A stretch of 64,000 bases of DNA from an uncultured Clostridia bacterium (GTDB taxonomy: Bacteria; Bacillota; Clostridia; TANB77; CAG-508): contig CANPVM010000006.1 in assembly GCA_947581805.1 (NCBI GenBank), forward strand, positions 1 through 64,000, read 5' to 3'. Below the pieces are notes generated by a model, which worked only from the letters and a program-made list of their open reading frames with translations, was not told the origin of the DNA and searched no databases. Positions 17,657 to 25,302 of this stretch are shown here, in pieces. Both the position numbers and the translations under genes were made by a program. How positions within the stretch are numbered: the first letter of the stretch is position 1; every line of letters starts with the position of its first letter.

Positions 17657-18772
17657 CTATTCTTGTATTTCTTCTTCACTTTCTTCCTTGTATTCGTTTG
17701 ATGTTCCTTCTAGTTCTTTAATAGAAAGTTCTATTTTCTTTGTTTCTATGTTCATATCTATAATTTTAGCATTAACTTTTTCATTTAATGTTAATACTTC
17801 TTCTGGCTTTGTAATTTTCTTTTCTGCAATTTGTGAAATATGAACTAGCCCTTCTATTCCTTGCTCTAGTTCTACAAATGCACCAAATGGCATCATTTTT
17901 ACTACTTTAACTGTAACGATATCGCCAATGTGATATTTATTTTCTATTGTGTCCCATGGATTTGGACCTTTACCTTCATAACTTAGTTTTAGACGTTTAT
18001 TTTCTTTGTCTAATTCTAAAATTGTTACCTTTATGGTTTGACCTTGTTTTAATATATCACTTGGTTTAACATTTCTATCCCATGAGATTTCAGATACATG
18101 AAGTAAGCCTTGCACAGCTCCTAAATCTACAAAAGCACCATAAGTACTTAAGCTTGCTACTGTTCCTTCATATTCTTTTCCTACTTCTACGGTATTCCAA
18201 AATTCTTCTTGTTTTTGTTTTCTTTCTTCGTCTAGTACACTACGAATTGAACCAATAATTTTATTTTCTTTTGGAACATATTCTGTGATACGATACCTTA
18301 CTTTTTGACCTTTTAATGCACTTCCATCTTCTCCTCTAGGAATACCTGATAAAGACATTGGAATGAAGACTCTCATATTATTGATTGTAGTAACTAAACC
18401 TTTTTCATTTACTTGTGTTACTACTGTTTCTATAATTTCATTGTTATTTACTTTTTGTTCTAATTCTTGTTTCGTTTCTTGTGCTTTATAACGTTTGTAA
18501 GATAACAACACATTTCCTAAACCATCGTTTTGTTTTAATACAATAGCTGTAATGCTATCTCCTACTTTAAATTCTTCTTTTGGATTTGCATTTTCATCAT
18601 CACTATATTCTTTTTTAGGAATGATACCATCTGCTTTATAGTGTAAATCTACAAAGATTTCTCCTTGTGAAGTTATGCTAATAATAGTTCCTGTTACGAT
18701 TTTTTCTAATTTTGTTTCTTTTAAAGATGCCTTATATAATTCTTCAAAAGATTGTTCTTTTTCGTTTTCCAT
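17657..18772 (-). CDS. rpsA: S1-domain RNA-binding protein (ribosomal protein S1-like)
   Basis: A 371-residue protein with four S1 OB-fold repeats (approximately residues 20-90, 105-175, 195-265, 280-350). The last two are the most canonical ([22 protein letters not shown]-type and VKMMPFGAFVELEQGIEGLV-type). In Clostridia such four-repeat proteins are annotated as S1, often downstream of cmk and plsC as here, and help mRNA loading. The acidic C-terminus (EYKEESEEEIQE) is typical. A separate RNA gene with its own promoter lies between this gene and plsC. Confidence 0.88.
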   Translation of the reverse strand: MENEKEQSFEELYKASLKETKLEKIVTGTIISITSQGEIFVDLHYKADGIIPKKEYSDDENANPKEEFKVGDSITAIVLKQNDGLGNVLLSYKRYKAQETKQELEQKVNNNEIIETVVTQVNEKGLVTTINNMRVFIPMSLSGIPRGEDGSALKGQKVRYRITEYVPKENKIIGSIRSVLDEERKQKQEEFWNTVEVGKEYEGTVASLSTYGAFVDLGAVQGLLHVSEISWDRNVKPSDILKQGQTIKVTILELDKENKRLKLSYEGKGPNPWDTIENKYHIGDIVTVKVVKMMPFGAFVELEQGIEGLVHISQIAEKKITKPEEVLTLNEKVNAKIIDMNIETKKIELSIKELEGTSNEYKEESEEEIQE

Positions 18773-18957
18773 ATTTTCTCCTATTTTTCTTGTAAATTTG
18801 CTATAAACAATAGGGTTTTAGCATTTGTTCAATTTGAACTATTTTATTATATAGCAATCTTTTTTTGTTGTCAACATAATTTTACCATATTTTTACTATT
18901 TTTTTAATACATAGTTAAATTTTTGAGTAATATAAATTCTAATAAAATATGAAACAC

Positions 18958-18996
18958 AAAAGATGACGTCCTACATAGTTGAACGCCATCTTTTTA
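18958..18996 (-). terminator. Terminator of the structured RNA
   Basis: AAAAAGATGgCGT / gACGTCATCTTTT hairpin on the minus strand with a U-run, ending the RNA described at 18958-19349. Confidence 0.75.
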
Positions 18997-19197
18997 TTCA
19001 ATTTTATTTTGAGTCTGTTTTCGTGGTATGGAAGATGCTTAGACTCTTACTTACATCTTTTTTCTCTTAATAATTTTTAAGAGAACCACTTTCCGGGGAC
19101 TTTTAGACCTTGTTGCCCTTTCCGCATAACCTCGTTTTTCTCCTACTATGCGCTCTTATCGCGCACTTTTGGCTTTGCCGCCACCGGCCGCCGCTGA

Positions 19198-19260
19198 TCA
19201 GATGTTGTTCATGCTAATAATATTAGGATTCATCGATTTGGGATTTCCTCTTGCTGTCAT
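19198..19260 (-). CDS. Possible 20-codon leader peptide inside the structured RNA
   Basis: AAAGGAGG precedes an ATG by eight bases and opens a 20-codon frame (MTARGNPKSM...SMNNI) ending in TGA, just before the GC-rich core. The frame continues past the TGA for 13 sense codons rich in Ala/Gly. The ribosome-binding site is strong, but the conserved-looking sequence could equally be an RNA structural element. No homologue is recognised. Confidence 0.35.
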   Translation of the reverse strand: MTARGNPKSMNPNIISMNNI

Positions 19261-19355
19261 GTTTTGTCCTCCTTTAATATTTTTTTGTGCTCCTAACACT
19301 AATATGTGTTAAGGGCAAATTACATATAAGTAGCATTTAGCTAACTCATGTATTT

Positions 19356-19384
19356 AGTATACCATAGTATTTTACATAAATCAA
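19356..19384 (-). promoter_or_regulatory. Sigma-A-type promoter of the structured RNA
   Basis: Minus strand: -35 TTGATT, 17-base spacer, -10 TATACT, predicted start near 19349. No open reading frame of normal size follows before the terminator. Confidence 0.75.
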
Positions 19385-19421
19385 TACTTTTTATAATTTT
19401 TTACAAAATTTTCATAAAAAT

Positions 19422-20018
19422 TTATTTTGTAAGTTCTAAAATATGGTTCATAATATCTTGTGTTACTGCTTCTAATGCTTCTTTTTCATCTACATCTTTG
19501 TATTTGCTATAATCTAATGGCTTGCCATATCGAATAGTTACTTTTGAAAAAGCTCCTTTTTTTCCTGAAATTCCAACTGGTACTACTTTTGCTCCTGTTC
19601 TTATTGCAAAAAATGCTGCTCCATCTTTTACTTTTTCACCTTTAGCAAGTCCATTTCTAGTTCCCTCTGGAAATAAAGCAATGCTCTCTCCTTTTTTTAA
19701 ATATTTTAATGAAGATTTAATGGCATTCAAATCTTTGGAATCTCTTTTAACAGGAATAGCTTCAAATACCCAGCCTAAAAAGGCAAGAAATGGATTTTTA
19801 TATAAACTTTCTTTAGCTAAAAAGTGGGTTTCTCTTTTGGCTGTTACTTTCATTAAAGGTGGATCTAAAAAACTTCTATGGTTTCCACAAAAGATAACTG
19901 CACCTTCCATTGGAATATTTCCTGTTCCTTCTATTTTAGCTCTATGAACTATTTTACAATAAAGAAAAAGAGCACCTTCGACTATTTTTCTTAAAATATT
20001 TTTTATAAATTGTTTCAT
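19422..20018 (-). CDS. plsC: 1-acyl-sn-glycerol-3-phosphate acyltransferase
   Basis: A PlsC-family acyltransferase of about 198 residues that makes phosphatidic acid at the membrane. Catalytic block NHRSFLD and substrate block FPEGTRN are both present, along with the third block VVPVGISG. The hydrophobic N-terminus (ILRKIVEGALFLYCKIV) probably embeds in the membrane face. Start MKQFIKN is chosen because GAAAGGAATG overlaps the earlier ATG. It follows cmk by about 58 bases on the same strand, the common clostridial order cmk-plsC-rpsA. Confidence 0.92.
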   Translation of the reverse strand: MKQFIKNILRKIVEGALFLYCKIVHRAKIEGTGNIPMEGAVIFCGNHRSFLDPPLMKVTAKRETHFLAKESLYKNPFLAFLGWVFEAIPVKRDSKDLNAIKSSLKYLKKGESIALFPEGTRNGLAKGEKVKDGAAFFAIRTGAKVVPVGISGKKGAFSKVTIRYGKPLDYSKYKDVDEKEALEAVTQDIMNHILELTK

Positions 20019-20075
20019 CTTTGTTAACATTCCTTTCTCAATGTACAACTTCGTTTGGAAAAAATTTAATAGTTT

Positions 20076-20765
20076 CTATTTGTCAACGCTATCGTTTTTA
20101 CTTTTCTTTTCTTCAATAATTTGTTTTACTTTATCTTTTACTTCTTCAATATTTAAAACAGTAGTATCTACATATATAGCATCTTCTGCTATTTTTAAGG
20201 CTCCTATTTCTTTTTCTTTATCGTTTTTATCACGAATTTGAATGTTTTTTAGCACTTCTTCATAAGACATGTCAATTCCTTTTTCTTGCATTTCTTTGTA
20301 TCTTCTTTGTGCTCTTTCTTTTTCATCTGCATCTAAATAAATTTTTACATCTGCATTTGGAAAAACATAAGTAGTAATATCTCTACCTTCCATAATAACA
20401 TCTTTGCCTTTTGCTAAGTTTCTTTGCACTTCTACCATAGCGAAACGCACTTCTTTTATTGAAGACACTTGTGAGACAATTTGTGTTACCTCTTTACTTC
20501 TAATTTCTTTGGTAACATCTTCTCCATTTAAGAAAATTGTTTGTTCTCCATTTTCTATTTTCATATCTATATGAATGTTTGGCAAAGCTCCAATAATTTT
20601 TTCCTTTTCTTCTAATTGGATATTATTTTGAAGCATATATAAAGCTACACAACGATATGTTGCTCCTGTATCTATATTTACTAATCCCATTTCTTTTGAT
20701 AAAAGTTTGGTAACTGTTCCTTTTCCTGTACCTGCTGGTCCATCAATTGCTACAATAAATGACAT
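20076..20765 (-). CDS. cmk: Cytidylate kinase
   Basis: A 229-residue (d)CMP kinase. The P-loop is GPAGTGKG (residues 9-16). The NMP-binding insertion follows (NIDTGATYRCVALYML), the conserved EGRDITTYVFPNADVKIYL segment marks the core, and the lid arginines are in ERAQRRYKEM. Length is standard. It starts with ATG after AGGAG, close to the palindromic repeat at 20782-20895, which separates it from the P-loop/Asp23-like gene upstream. Confidence 0.95.
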   Translation of the reverse strand: MSFIVAIDGPAGTGKGTVTKLLSKEMGLVNIDTGATYRCVALYMLQNNIQLEEKEKIIGALPNIHIDMKIENGEQTIFLNGEDVTKEIRSKEVTQIVSQVSSIKEVRFAMVEVQRNLAKGKDVIMEGRDITTYVFPNADVKIYLDADEKERAQRRYKEMQEKGIDMSYEEVLKNIQIRDKNDKEKEIGALKIAEDAIYVDTTVLNIEEVKDKVKQIIEEKKSKNDSVDK

Positions 20766-20781
20766 GATTTTTTCTCCTTTT

Positions 20782-20895
20782 CCTGTTTTTGGGGACGGAG
20801 GAAAAAAGCAGGTCCTCCATCCCTTTAATAATATATAAATTTTTTTAATGACCTGTTTTTTTCCTCCGTCCCCAAAAACATCCCCAAAAACAGGT
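20782..20895. repeat. Large palindromic repeat (GGGGACGGAGG family)
   Basis: The left arm (CCTGTTTTTGGGGACGGAGG plus A-run and GCAGGTC) is repeated in inverted orientation at 20850-20882, with a partial duplication of TCCCCAAAAACAGGTC after it. The loop is about 35 AT-rich bases. It carries no coding frame and resembles a non-autonomous palindromic (REP/MITE-like) element. It lies in the 135-base gap between the 20901 gene and cmk. Confidence 0.8.
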
Positions 20896-20900
20896 CATTC

Positions 20901-21728
20901 CTAATTTGGCATACTAATTGATTTTGCAATTACTGTTATTTTTTGTACGTTCATAGTTGTTAATTTTTCTATTTCTTTGGCACTTTTTTCTTTAAATGCC
21001 TTTAATTCATTAATTACATTATGACCATACATAACGCTTACTTCCATATAAATAGAAGGTCCTTCTCCATAATTTTCTACCCTTGTACGAATGACTTTTG
21101 CAATGCCTTCTTCTTTTTTTGCTAAATATTCTACAATTTGGCGAAACACTGTATCGGATATAGTGAAGTTTCCTAAATAGCTAAAAGTTGGTCTTATTAT
21201 TGATTTTTCTGAAATATATGGTTCATTTCCGCTTCCTTTTGATTTAAAAATTTGAAGTGGGTCTAAAATATAACCTGAAAAGTCTTTTTTTATTTCAAAA
21301 GTAGGAACAGGTATTACATGTTTTCCTTGTGTCACACGAATATTTCTTGCAGTTTTCATTTCATTTTCCGTTGCTACGTCTTGAATATAAATTGTTTTTT
21401 GTATTTTAGGAAGCCCTAAGTTTTCTGCAATTTTAGCTACCATATCGTCAGATGTTCCTAAAATTAAAATAGAATCTGGTTTATATTTTTTTATTGCTTT
21501 TATCATTTCATCTCTTTCTTTTTTATCAATGAAGATGGCATGCTTTACCGTTTCTATTTTCGTTGGTGCTTTTTTTGCTGATTCTCCTGCTACTACTTCA
21601 TTTTCATTCACAAGCAACCCATCATCAATAATGTAAGAAATGTTATTTTCCCCTGCTACCATTTGAGCACGATAACTTTTTCCTGTGCCAGATGGTCCTA
21701 CAAAAGCAAATACTTTCATTTTATCCAT
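20901..21728 (-). CDS. P-loop protein fused to an Asp23-like domain
   Basis: A 275-residue protein with an N-terminal P-loop NTPase segment (Walker A GPSGTGKS, residues about 10-17; a beta-strand ending SILILGTSDD near residue 95 could be a Walker B region). The C-terminal part (about residues 185-270: FTISDTVFRQIVEYLA..., YMEVSVMYGHNV, MNVQKITVIAKSI) resembles the Asp23/Gls24 envelope-stress fold. This combination is not one I know by name. No membrane segment is present. It sits between GT39 and cmk on the same strand, with a terminator-like repeat after it. Confidence 0.65.
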   Translation of the reverse strand: MDKMKVFAFVGPSGTGKSYRAQMVAGENNISYIIDDGLLVNENEVVAGESAKKAPTKIETVKHAIFIDKKERDEMIKAIKKYKPDSILILGTSDDMVAKIAENLGLPKIQKTIYIQDVATENEMKTARNIRVTQGKHVIPVPTFEIKKDFSGYILDPLQIFKSKGSGNEPYISEKSIIRPTFSYLGNFTISDTVFRQIVEYLAKKEEGIAKVIRTRVENYGEGPSIYMEVSVMYGHNVINELKAFKEKSAKEIEKLTTMNVQKITVIAKSISMPN

Positions 21729-21762
21729 ATTTATCTCCTTGTATAAAAATAATTCTTCTTGT

Positions 21763-23271
21763 TTATTTTTCTATTAATGCAAAGCTATATTGAAATTTGT
21801 GATATTTGGTACTATATTGCTTTTTATCTAGTACTTTTACATCATACTCATTTTGCAATGTTTCTAATAATCCATAACCTTGTGAATCTAATACCCATAT
21901 TCTACCTTTTATATCCTTTATTTCTTCTAAATTATAAATAGTTTTCATCTGTTTTCCATATGCCTTATATGCTTCTTCTACATTCCAAAATAATGCATCA
22001 TAAAAATACAAGAAATGATGTGGAAAATTTGCAGATACTACAAAACCACTTCCTTCATTAGAACAAAATAAAATATCTCCTTCTTGCATATTTTGTCTTA
22101 AATATGCAAATGGTTCTTGGTTACTTTGATCATAATTATCTTTACATAGGTCTATTTGTATGAAAATTCCTGTTATTATGCATAATATTCCTATTACTGC
22201 TATAACATATTTATTTCCTCTTTTTGCTAAATAATAGGATAAAAAGAATATAAAAATACCAGTTACACATAACATATATCTAGCATATATAATAGGAGTT
22301 TTTACAATAATAGACCCAAAGCATGCTCCTATTATAACACCTATATAAATTCCTAAAGATAATCTTATGATGTTGGTTTCTTCTTTTTGTTTCTTCAATT
22401 TTATGTATTTGATAGATAAATATATTAAATATATACATATTATACTTCCAAAAGCAATAGCATAAGCATCTGGTATTGTTTTCGTTTTTTCTAAATTTCC
22501 TGTAAATTGAAAGGTGAAGAATTCAATGATGGTTTCTGGAAATTTTAAATAAATCCAAAAATGAGTCGATGACATTACTTTCATTTGTAGGAATAAAGAT
22601 ATTAGCCAAGGAATATATAGCATAATTTGTAATACAGCGAAAATTAAAAAGGCCTTTAATTCATAAGTAAATTTCTTTTCTTTTAATGCTTTTTTTATAA
22701 AGTATACAAATAATATTAAATTAACAATTCCTGCTACCATTAAGCCATAATAGTGTGTATAAGCAGATGCTAGACTACATAAGAAAAAAATAAGCCAATT
22801 TTTTATTTGTTTTGTTCCTTGATTTTTATAAATTCTATAAGCATATATACACATTAAGGTTACCAGTAACATTGCCCATGTATACATTCTAATTTCTCCT
22901 GTATATACTAATATAACTGGCAAAAAGAAACTAAAAAAAGAAAATAAGATTCCTGTTTTTTGATTAAAATCTTTTCTAATATGAGTAAACCCTAGTATTC
23001 CTATGGTTGAAGCACATAACCATGAAAAAATACGGTATATTATTATATTATTTCCAAAAATAAGGTTTAATAAATGTAATACCCAATAATATAAAACTGG
23101 ATGAACATCATGTGTACCTATTTTCCATATATCTATAAAACTATGATTACATATGGCCACAGAATAGCTTTCATCAAACCATAAATTCTGGTGAAATATA
23201 GGAATTGCTATAAACAGAATTCCTATAACTATAATTATTATATGTAATACATCTCTTTTTTCTAATTTCAT
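21763..23271 (-). CDS. GT-C glycosyltransferase family 39-like membrane protein
   Basis: A 502-residue polytopic protein with about eleven membrane helices. The first extracytoplasmic loop carries the GT-C acidic motif (NLWFDESYS, residues about 29-37), followed by GTHDVHPVLYYW, the pattern of PMT/ArnT-like mannosyl- or aminoarabinosyl-transferases that use polyprenyl-phosphate sugars. The C-terminal soluble region (about 390-502) is extracytoplasmic. A GT2 glycosyltransferase gene (23902) lies just upstream on the same strand beyond a short gene, so they may act on the same surface glycan. The acceptor is unknown. Confidence 0.82.
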   Translation of the reverse strand: MKLEKRDVLHIIIIVIGILFIAIPIFHQNLWFDESYSVAICNHSFIDIWKIGTHDVHPVLYYWVLHLLNLIFGNNIIIYRIFSWLCASTIGILGFTHIRKDFNQKTGILFSFFSFFLPVILVYTGEIRMYTWAMLLVTLMCIYAYRIYKNQGTKQIKNWLIFFLCSLASAYTHYYGLMVAGIVNLILFVYFIKKALKEKKFTYELKAFLIFAVLQIMLYIPWLISLFLQMKVMSSTHFWIYLKFPETIIEFFTFQFTGNLEKTKTIPDAYAIAFGSIICIYLIYLSIKYIKLKKQKEETNIIRLSLGIYIGVIIGACFGSIIVKTPIIYARYMLCVTGIFIFFLSYYLAKRGNKYVIAVIGILCIITGIFIQIDLCKDNYDQSNQEPFAYLRQNMQEGDILFCSNEGSGFVVSANFPHHFLYFYDALFWNVEEAYKAYGKQMKTIYNLEEIKDIKGRIWVLDSQGYGLLETLQNEYDVKVLDKKQYSTKYHKFQYSFALIEK

Positions 23272-23341
23272 CTTTATCTTCCTTATTATTTTTTTGTTAT
23301 TATATCATTATCAAAAACAATTGTCTATATAGAAATAAAAT

Positions 23342-23376
23342 AAAAAGGCTCTTAAAAATTTCTTTTAAGAGCCTTT
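23342..23376 (-). terminator. Terminator after the 23383 gene
   Basis: AAAAGGCTCTTAAAAgaaatttTTAAGAGCCTTTTT-type perfect stem on the minus strand, immediately after the stop codon. Confidence 0.85.
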
Positions 23377-23382
23377 TCGTAA

Positions 23383-23739
23383 TTAATTTTGCAGCAATTT
23401 TTTTGCTGTTTTACGAGAAAAATCGATTCTGGCAAGTATCTTTGTTTCATTAATCCGAACAAAATGAATTTCATCATAATTTTGATTTGTAGAGCAACAG
23501 ATGATAGAAATCTCTCTTTCTTTGTCCTTTTTTGCTTCTTCCGCTATAGGAATTAGAAAATGAATTTGAAATTTGGACAAAATGCCTACCATTAAAGAAA
23601 TGGAGTCTTGATATACATAGAATTTTCTCCAATTTACTTCTTCACAGCAGATTCGTTTCATAGTTTCATCTACTGTTTTTTCTACATCTGTCCGTTCGTT
23701 TACTTCAATTTTAAGTAATACATCACTAAGTTGTACCAT
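23383..23739 (-). CDS. Hypothetical small protein with two in-frame CGG codons
   Basis: A 118-residue soluble protein of no recognised family (starts MVQLSDVLLKIEVNER, contains RICCEEVNW and SIICCSTNQN). The start is fixed by AAGGAGAAAAAT before the ATG. A perfect 10-bp inverted repeat lies 18 bases upstream of the start and may be an operator. Two CGG codons are read in frame here (after NE at 23690 and after HFV at 23455), both followed by A. The +1 frame closes at once after the first, so if the gene is real CGG must be read as a normal codon here at least part of the time. It could be recently acquired. Confidence 0.55.
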   Translation of the reverse strand: MVQLSDVLLKIEVNERTDVEKTVDETMKRICCEEVNWRKFYVYQDSISLMVGILSKFQIHFLIPIAEEAKKDKEREISIICCSTNQNYDEIHFVRINETKILARIDFSRKTAKKLLQN

Positions 23740-23757
23740 ATTTTTCTCCTTTTTTAT

Positions 23758-23780
23758 TGTATTGCAATTATTGCAATACA
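23758..23780. promoter_or_regulatory. Perfect palindrome upstream of the 23383 gene, possible operator
   Basis: TGTATTGCAA-TTA-TTGCAATACA: a 10-bp perfect dyad with a 3-base centre, 18 bases upstream of the start codon. The symmetry and size fit a dimeric repressor site; an mRNA hairpin is the alternative. Confidence 0.55.
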
Positions 23781-23835
23781 TATTTTTATAATTACTTATT
23801 TTTATTATACTACTTATGTTACTTTTTGTCAAAAA

Positions 23836-23890
23836 TTGGGGACGGAACAAGAAGTTTCTCTTTGTTAGAAAACTCTTGACACATCCCCAA
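23836..23890. repeat. Short GGGGACGG palindromic element
   Basis: TTGGGGACGG ... CATCCCCAA: inverted ends around a short internal segment, between the 23383 gene and the GT2 gene. It shares the GGGGACGG end with the larger repeat at 20782-20895. Confidence 0.5.
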
Positions 23891-23901
23891 TATTTTCAAA
23901 T

Positions 23902-25131
23902 TTAATTTACTTCATTTATTTTAATATCACGTACATGTTCTATTTTTTCCCATTTTGTATTTCTTACAAATAAGCATTTAAAATTAATTAATAGCCAAGA
24001 ACCTAAAAATAATGGATAGAAAATTAATCCTTTTATCATTGGCTTAATTGGTTTTTTATCTAGTACCATAATAAGAACGGCTGTTAAAATTGGTAAAATA
24101 AAGGTTGGTATTAAATAACGTAAACAATTAATGATTAATTCTGGCATTGTCATACCATTGGCAAGATACATAACAAAATTAATTAGTAATAGTAAAATTG
24201 TAATAACAAACATTGGAATACTTCCTAGAATATATAGTAAGCCATCAAAGTTCATAAGTGTTTTCTTTTCTTTGACAGCTAAAGCTAAAAGTCCAGTATA
24301 TTCTTTCATGCATTGAATATGCCCTACGGTCCATCTACTTCTTTGTGACCATGATTGTTTAAAGCCTGTTGGTTGTTCATCGTAAACAATGGCATCTGTT
24401 GCCCAGCCTAATTTTCTTCCTTCTATAATATTTTTTAAAGAGAATTCAATATCCTCTGTTAAAGTTTTGGTATCCCATCCAGTAGGTTTAATAATATCAA
24501 ATCGAACCATAAAGCCAGTACCATTTAACAGTGGAGATAGTCCTAAATTATATCTTGCTAAATGATAAAAACGATTCATCGTCCAATAAAAGATAGCATA
24601 ACCTGCCGTAATCCAGTTATCTGTTGGATTTTTAATATCACGATACCCTTGTACTACATTTTCTCCTTGGCATAGTTTTTTATTCATTGCCTTTAAGAAA
24701 TTGACATCAGCAATATTATCGGCATCAAAAACGCAAAAAGCATCATATGGAGCATTTTCTTCTATTTTTTGACTTAAAAACCATTGCAAAGCATAGCCTT
24801 TGGTTTTCTTTTCTTCATCAAATCTTTCTAAAACAATGGCTCCTGCTTTTCTTGCAATTTGTGCTGTGTTGTCAGTACAATTATCTGCTATAACATAAAT
24901 GTCGTATAAATCTTTGGGATAATTTTGATTTTTTAAACTTTCTATTAAATTTGCAACAACAGCAGCTTCATTATGGGCAGGAATAATAGCCATAAAACGA
25001 TTTTGCTTATCTTCTATAATAGGTTTATCTTTTAATTTTACCAGTGAGCATATACTAACAATAAATTGATATAACCAAAAAGCTGTGACGAGCCAAACTA
25101 AAGCTTGCTGTAATATATATAAGTATTCCAT
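23902..25131 (-). CDS. Glycosyltransferase family 2, processive membrane type
   Basis: A 409-residue enzyme with an N-terminal membrane helix, a cytosolic GT-A domain and two to three C-terminal membrane helices (BcsA/IcaA/NodC-like layout). Motifs: PAHNEAAVV (about residue 50), a DxD-type FDADN (about 138), TEDIEFS (about 222) and QRSRWTVGH (about 260), which is the Q(x)xRW processivity signature. It probably polymerises or adds a sugar at the inner membrane face; substrate is unknown. It is near the GT39 gene. It has its own start with AGGAG. Confidence 0.87.
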   Translation of the reverse strand: MEYLYILQQALVWLVTAFWLYQFIVSICSLVKLKDKPIIEDKQNRFMAIIPAHNEAAVVANLIESLKNQNYPKDLYDIYVIADNCTDNTAQIARKAGAIVLERFDEEKKTKGYALQWFLSQKIEENAPYDAFCVFDADNIADVNFLKAMNKKLCQGENVVQGYRDIKNPTDNWITAGYAIFYWTMNRFYHLARYNLGLSPLLNGTGFMVRFDIIKPTGWDTKTLTEDIEFSLKNIIEGRKLGWATDAIVYDEQPTGFKQSWSQRSRWTVGHIQCMKEYTGLLALAVKEKKTLMNFDGLLYILGSIPMFVITILLLLINFVMYLANGMTMPELIINCLRYLIPTFILPILTAVLIMVLDKKPIKPMIKGLIFYPLFLGSWLLINFKCLFVRNTKWEKIEHVRDIKINEVN

Positions 25132-25260
25132 TTAATTCTCCTTGTCTTTTTATTTATTTTATTTTTCTTTCATAGATATTATACTATTTTCATTTTAGTT
25201 TTGCAACGTTTTGTCCAATTTTTCATAAAGTCTTAATAAATCTTTTAATTAATGATAAAA

Positions 25261-25297
25261 GAAAAGGCCTATGGAATAATTTGCATAAGCCTTTTAA
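25261..25297 (-). terminator. Terminator after pnp
   Basis: AAAAGGCTTATGC / CATAGGCCTTTT stem on the minus strand, six bases past the pnp stop codon. Confidence 0.8.
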
Positions 25298-25302
25298 AAT
25301 TT

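Larger units (their letters stand above)
18958..19349 (-). ncRNA. Candidate structured RNA with GC-rich core and pseudoknot
   Basis: This 650-base interval between two genes holds an independent minus-strand transcription unit with a strong promoter (19356-19384) and a terminator (18958-18996). The interior is far richer in G+C than its surroundings (GGCGGCCGGTGGCGGC near 19180). Hairpins: TGCGC/GCGCA around 19145-19165, TTCTCTTAA/TTAAGAGAA at 19062-19085, and GTGGT/ACCAC enclosing the latter. AAGATG/CATCTT (19054-19059 with 19032-19037) has a loop carrying GAGTCT that can pair with AGACTC at 19011-19016, forming an H-type pseudoknot. It is not tmRNA, RNase P, 6S or SRP by their hallmarks. 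The raiA motif RNA of Clostridia is a possible identity that I cannot verify. Confidence 0.7.

Noticed and set aside
19140-19260. Readthrough of TGA to a longer selenoprotein-like peptide in the structured RNA
   Set aside because: The continuation overlaps GC-rich stems and has no SECIS-like element or Sec genes visible; likely RNA structure.
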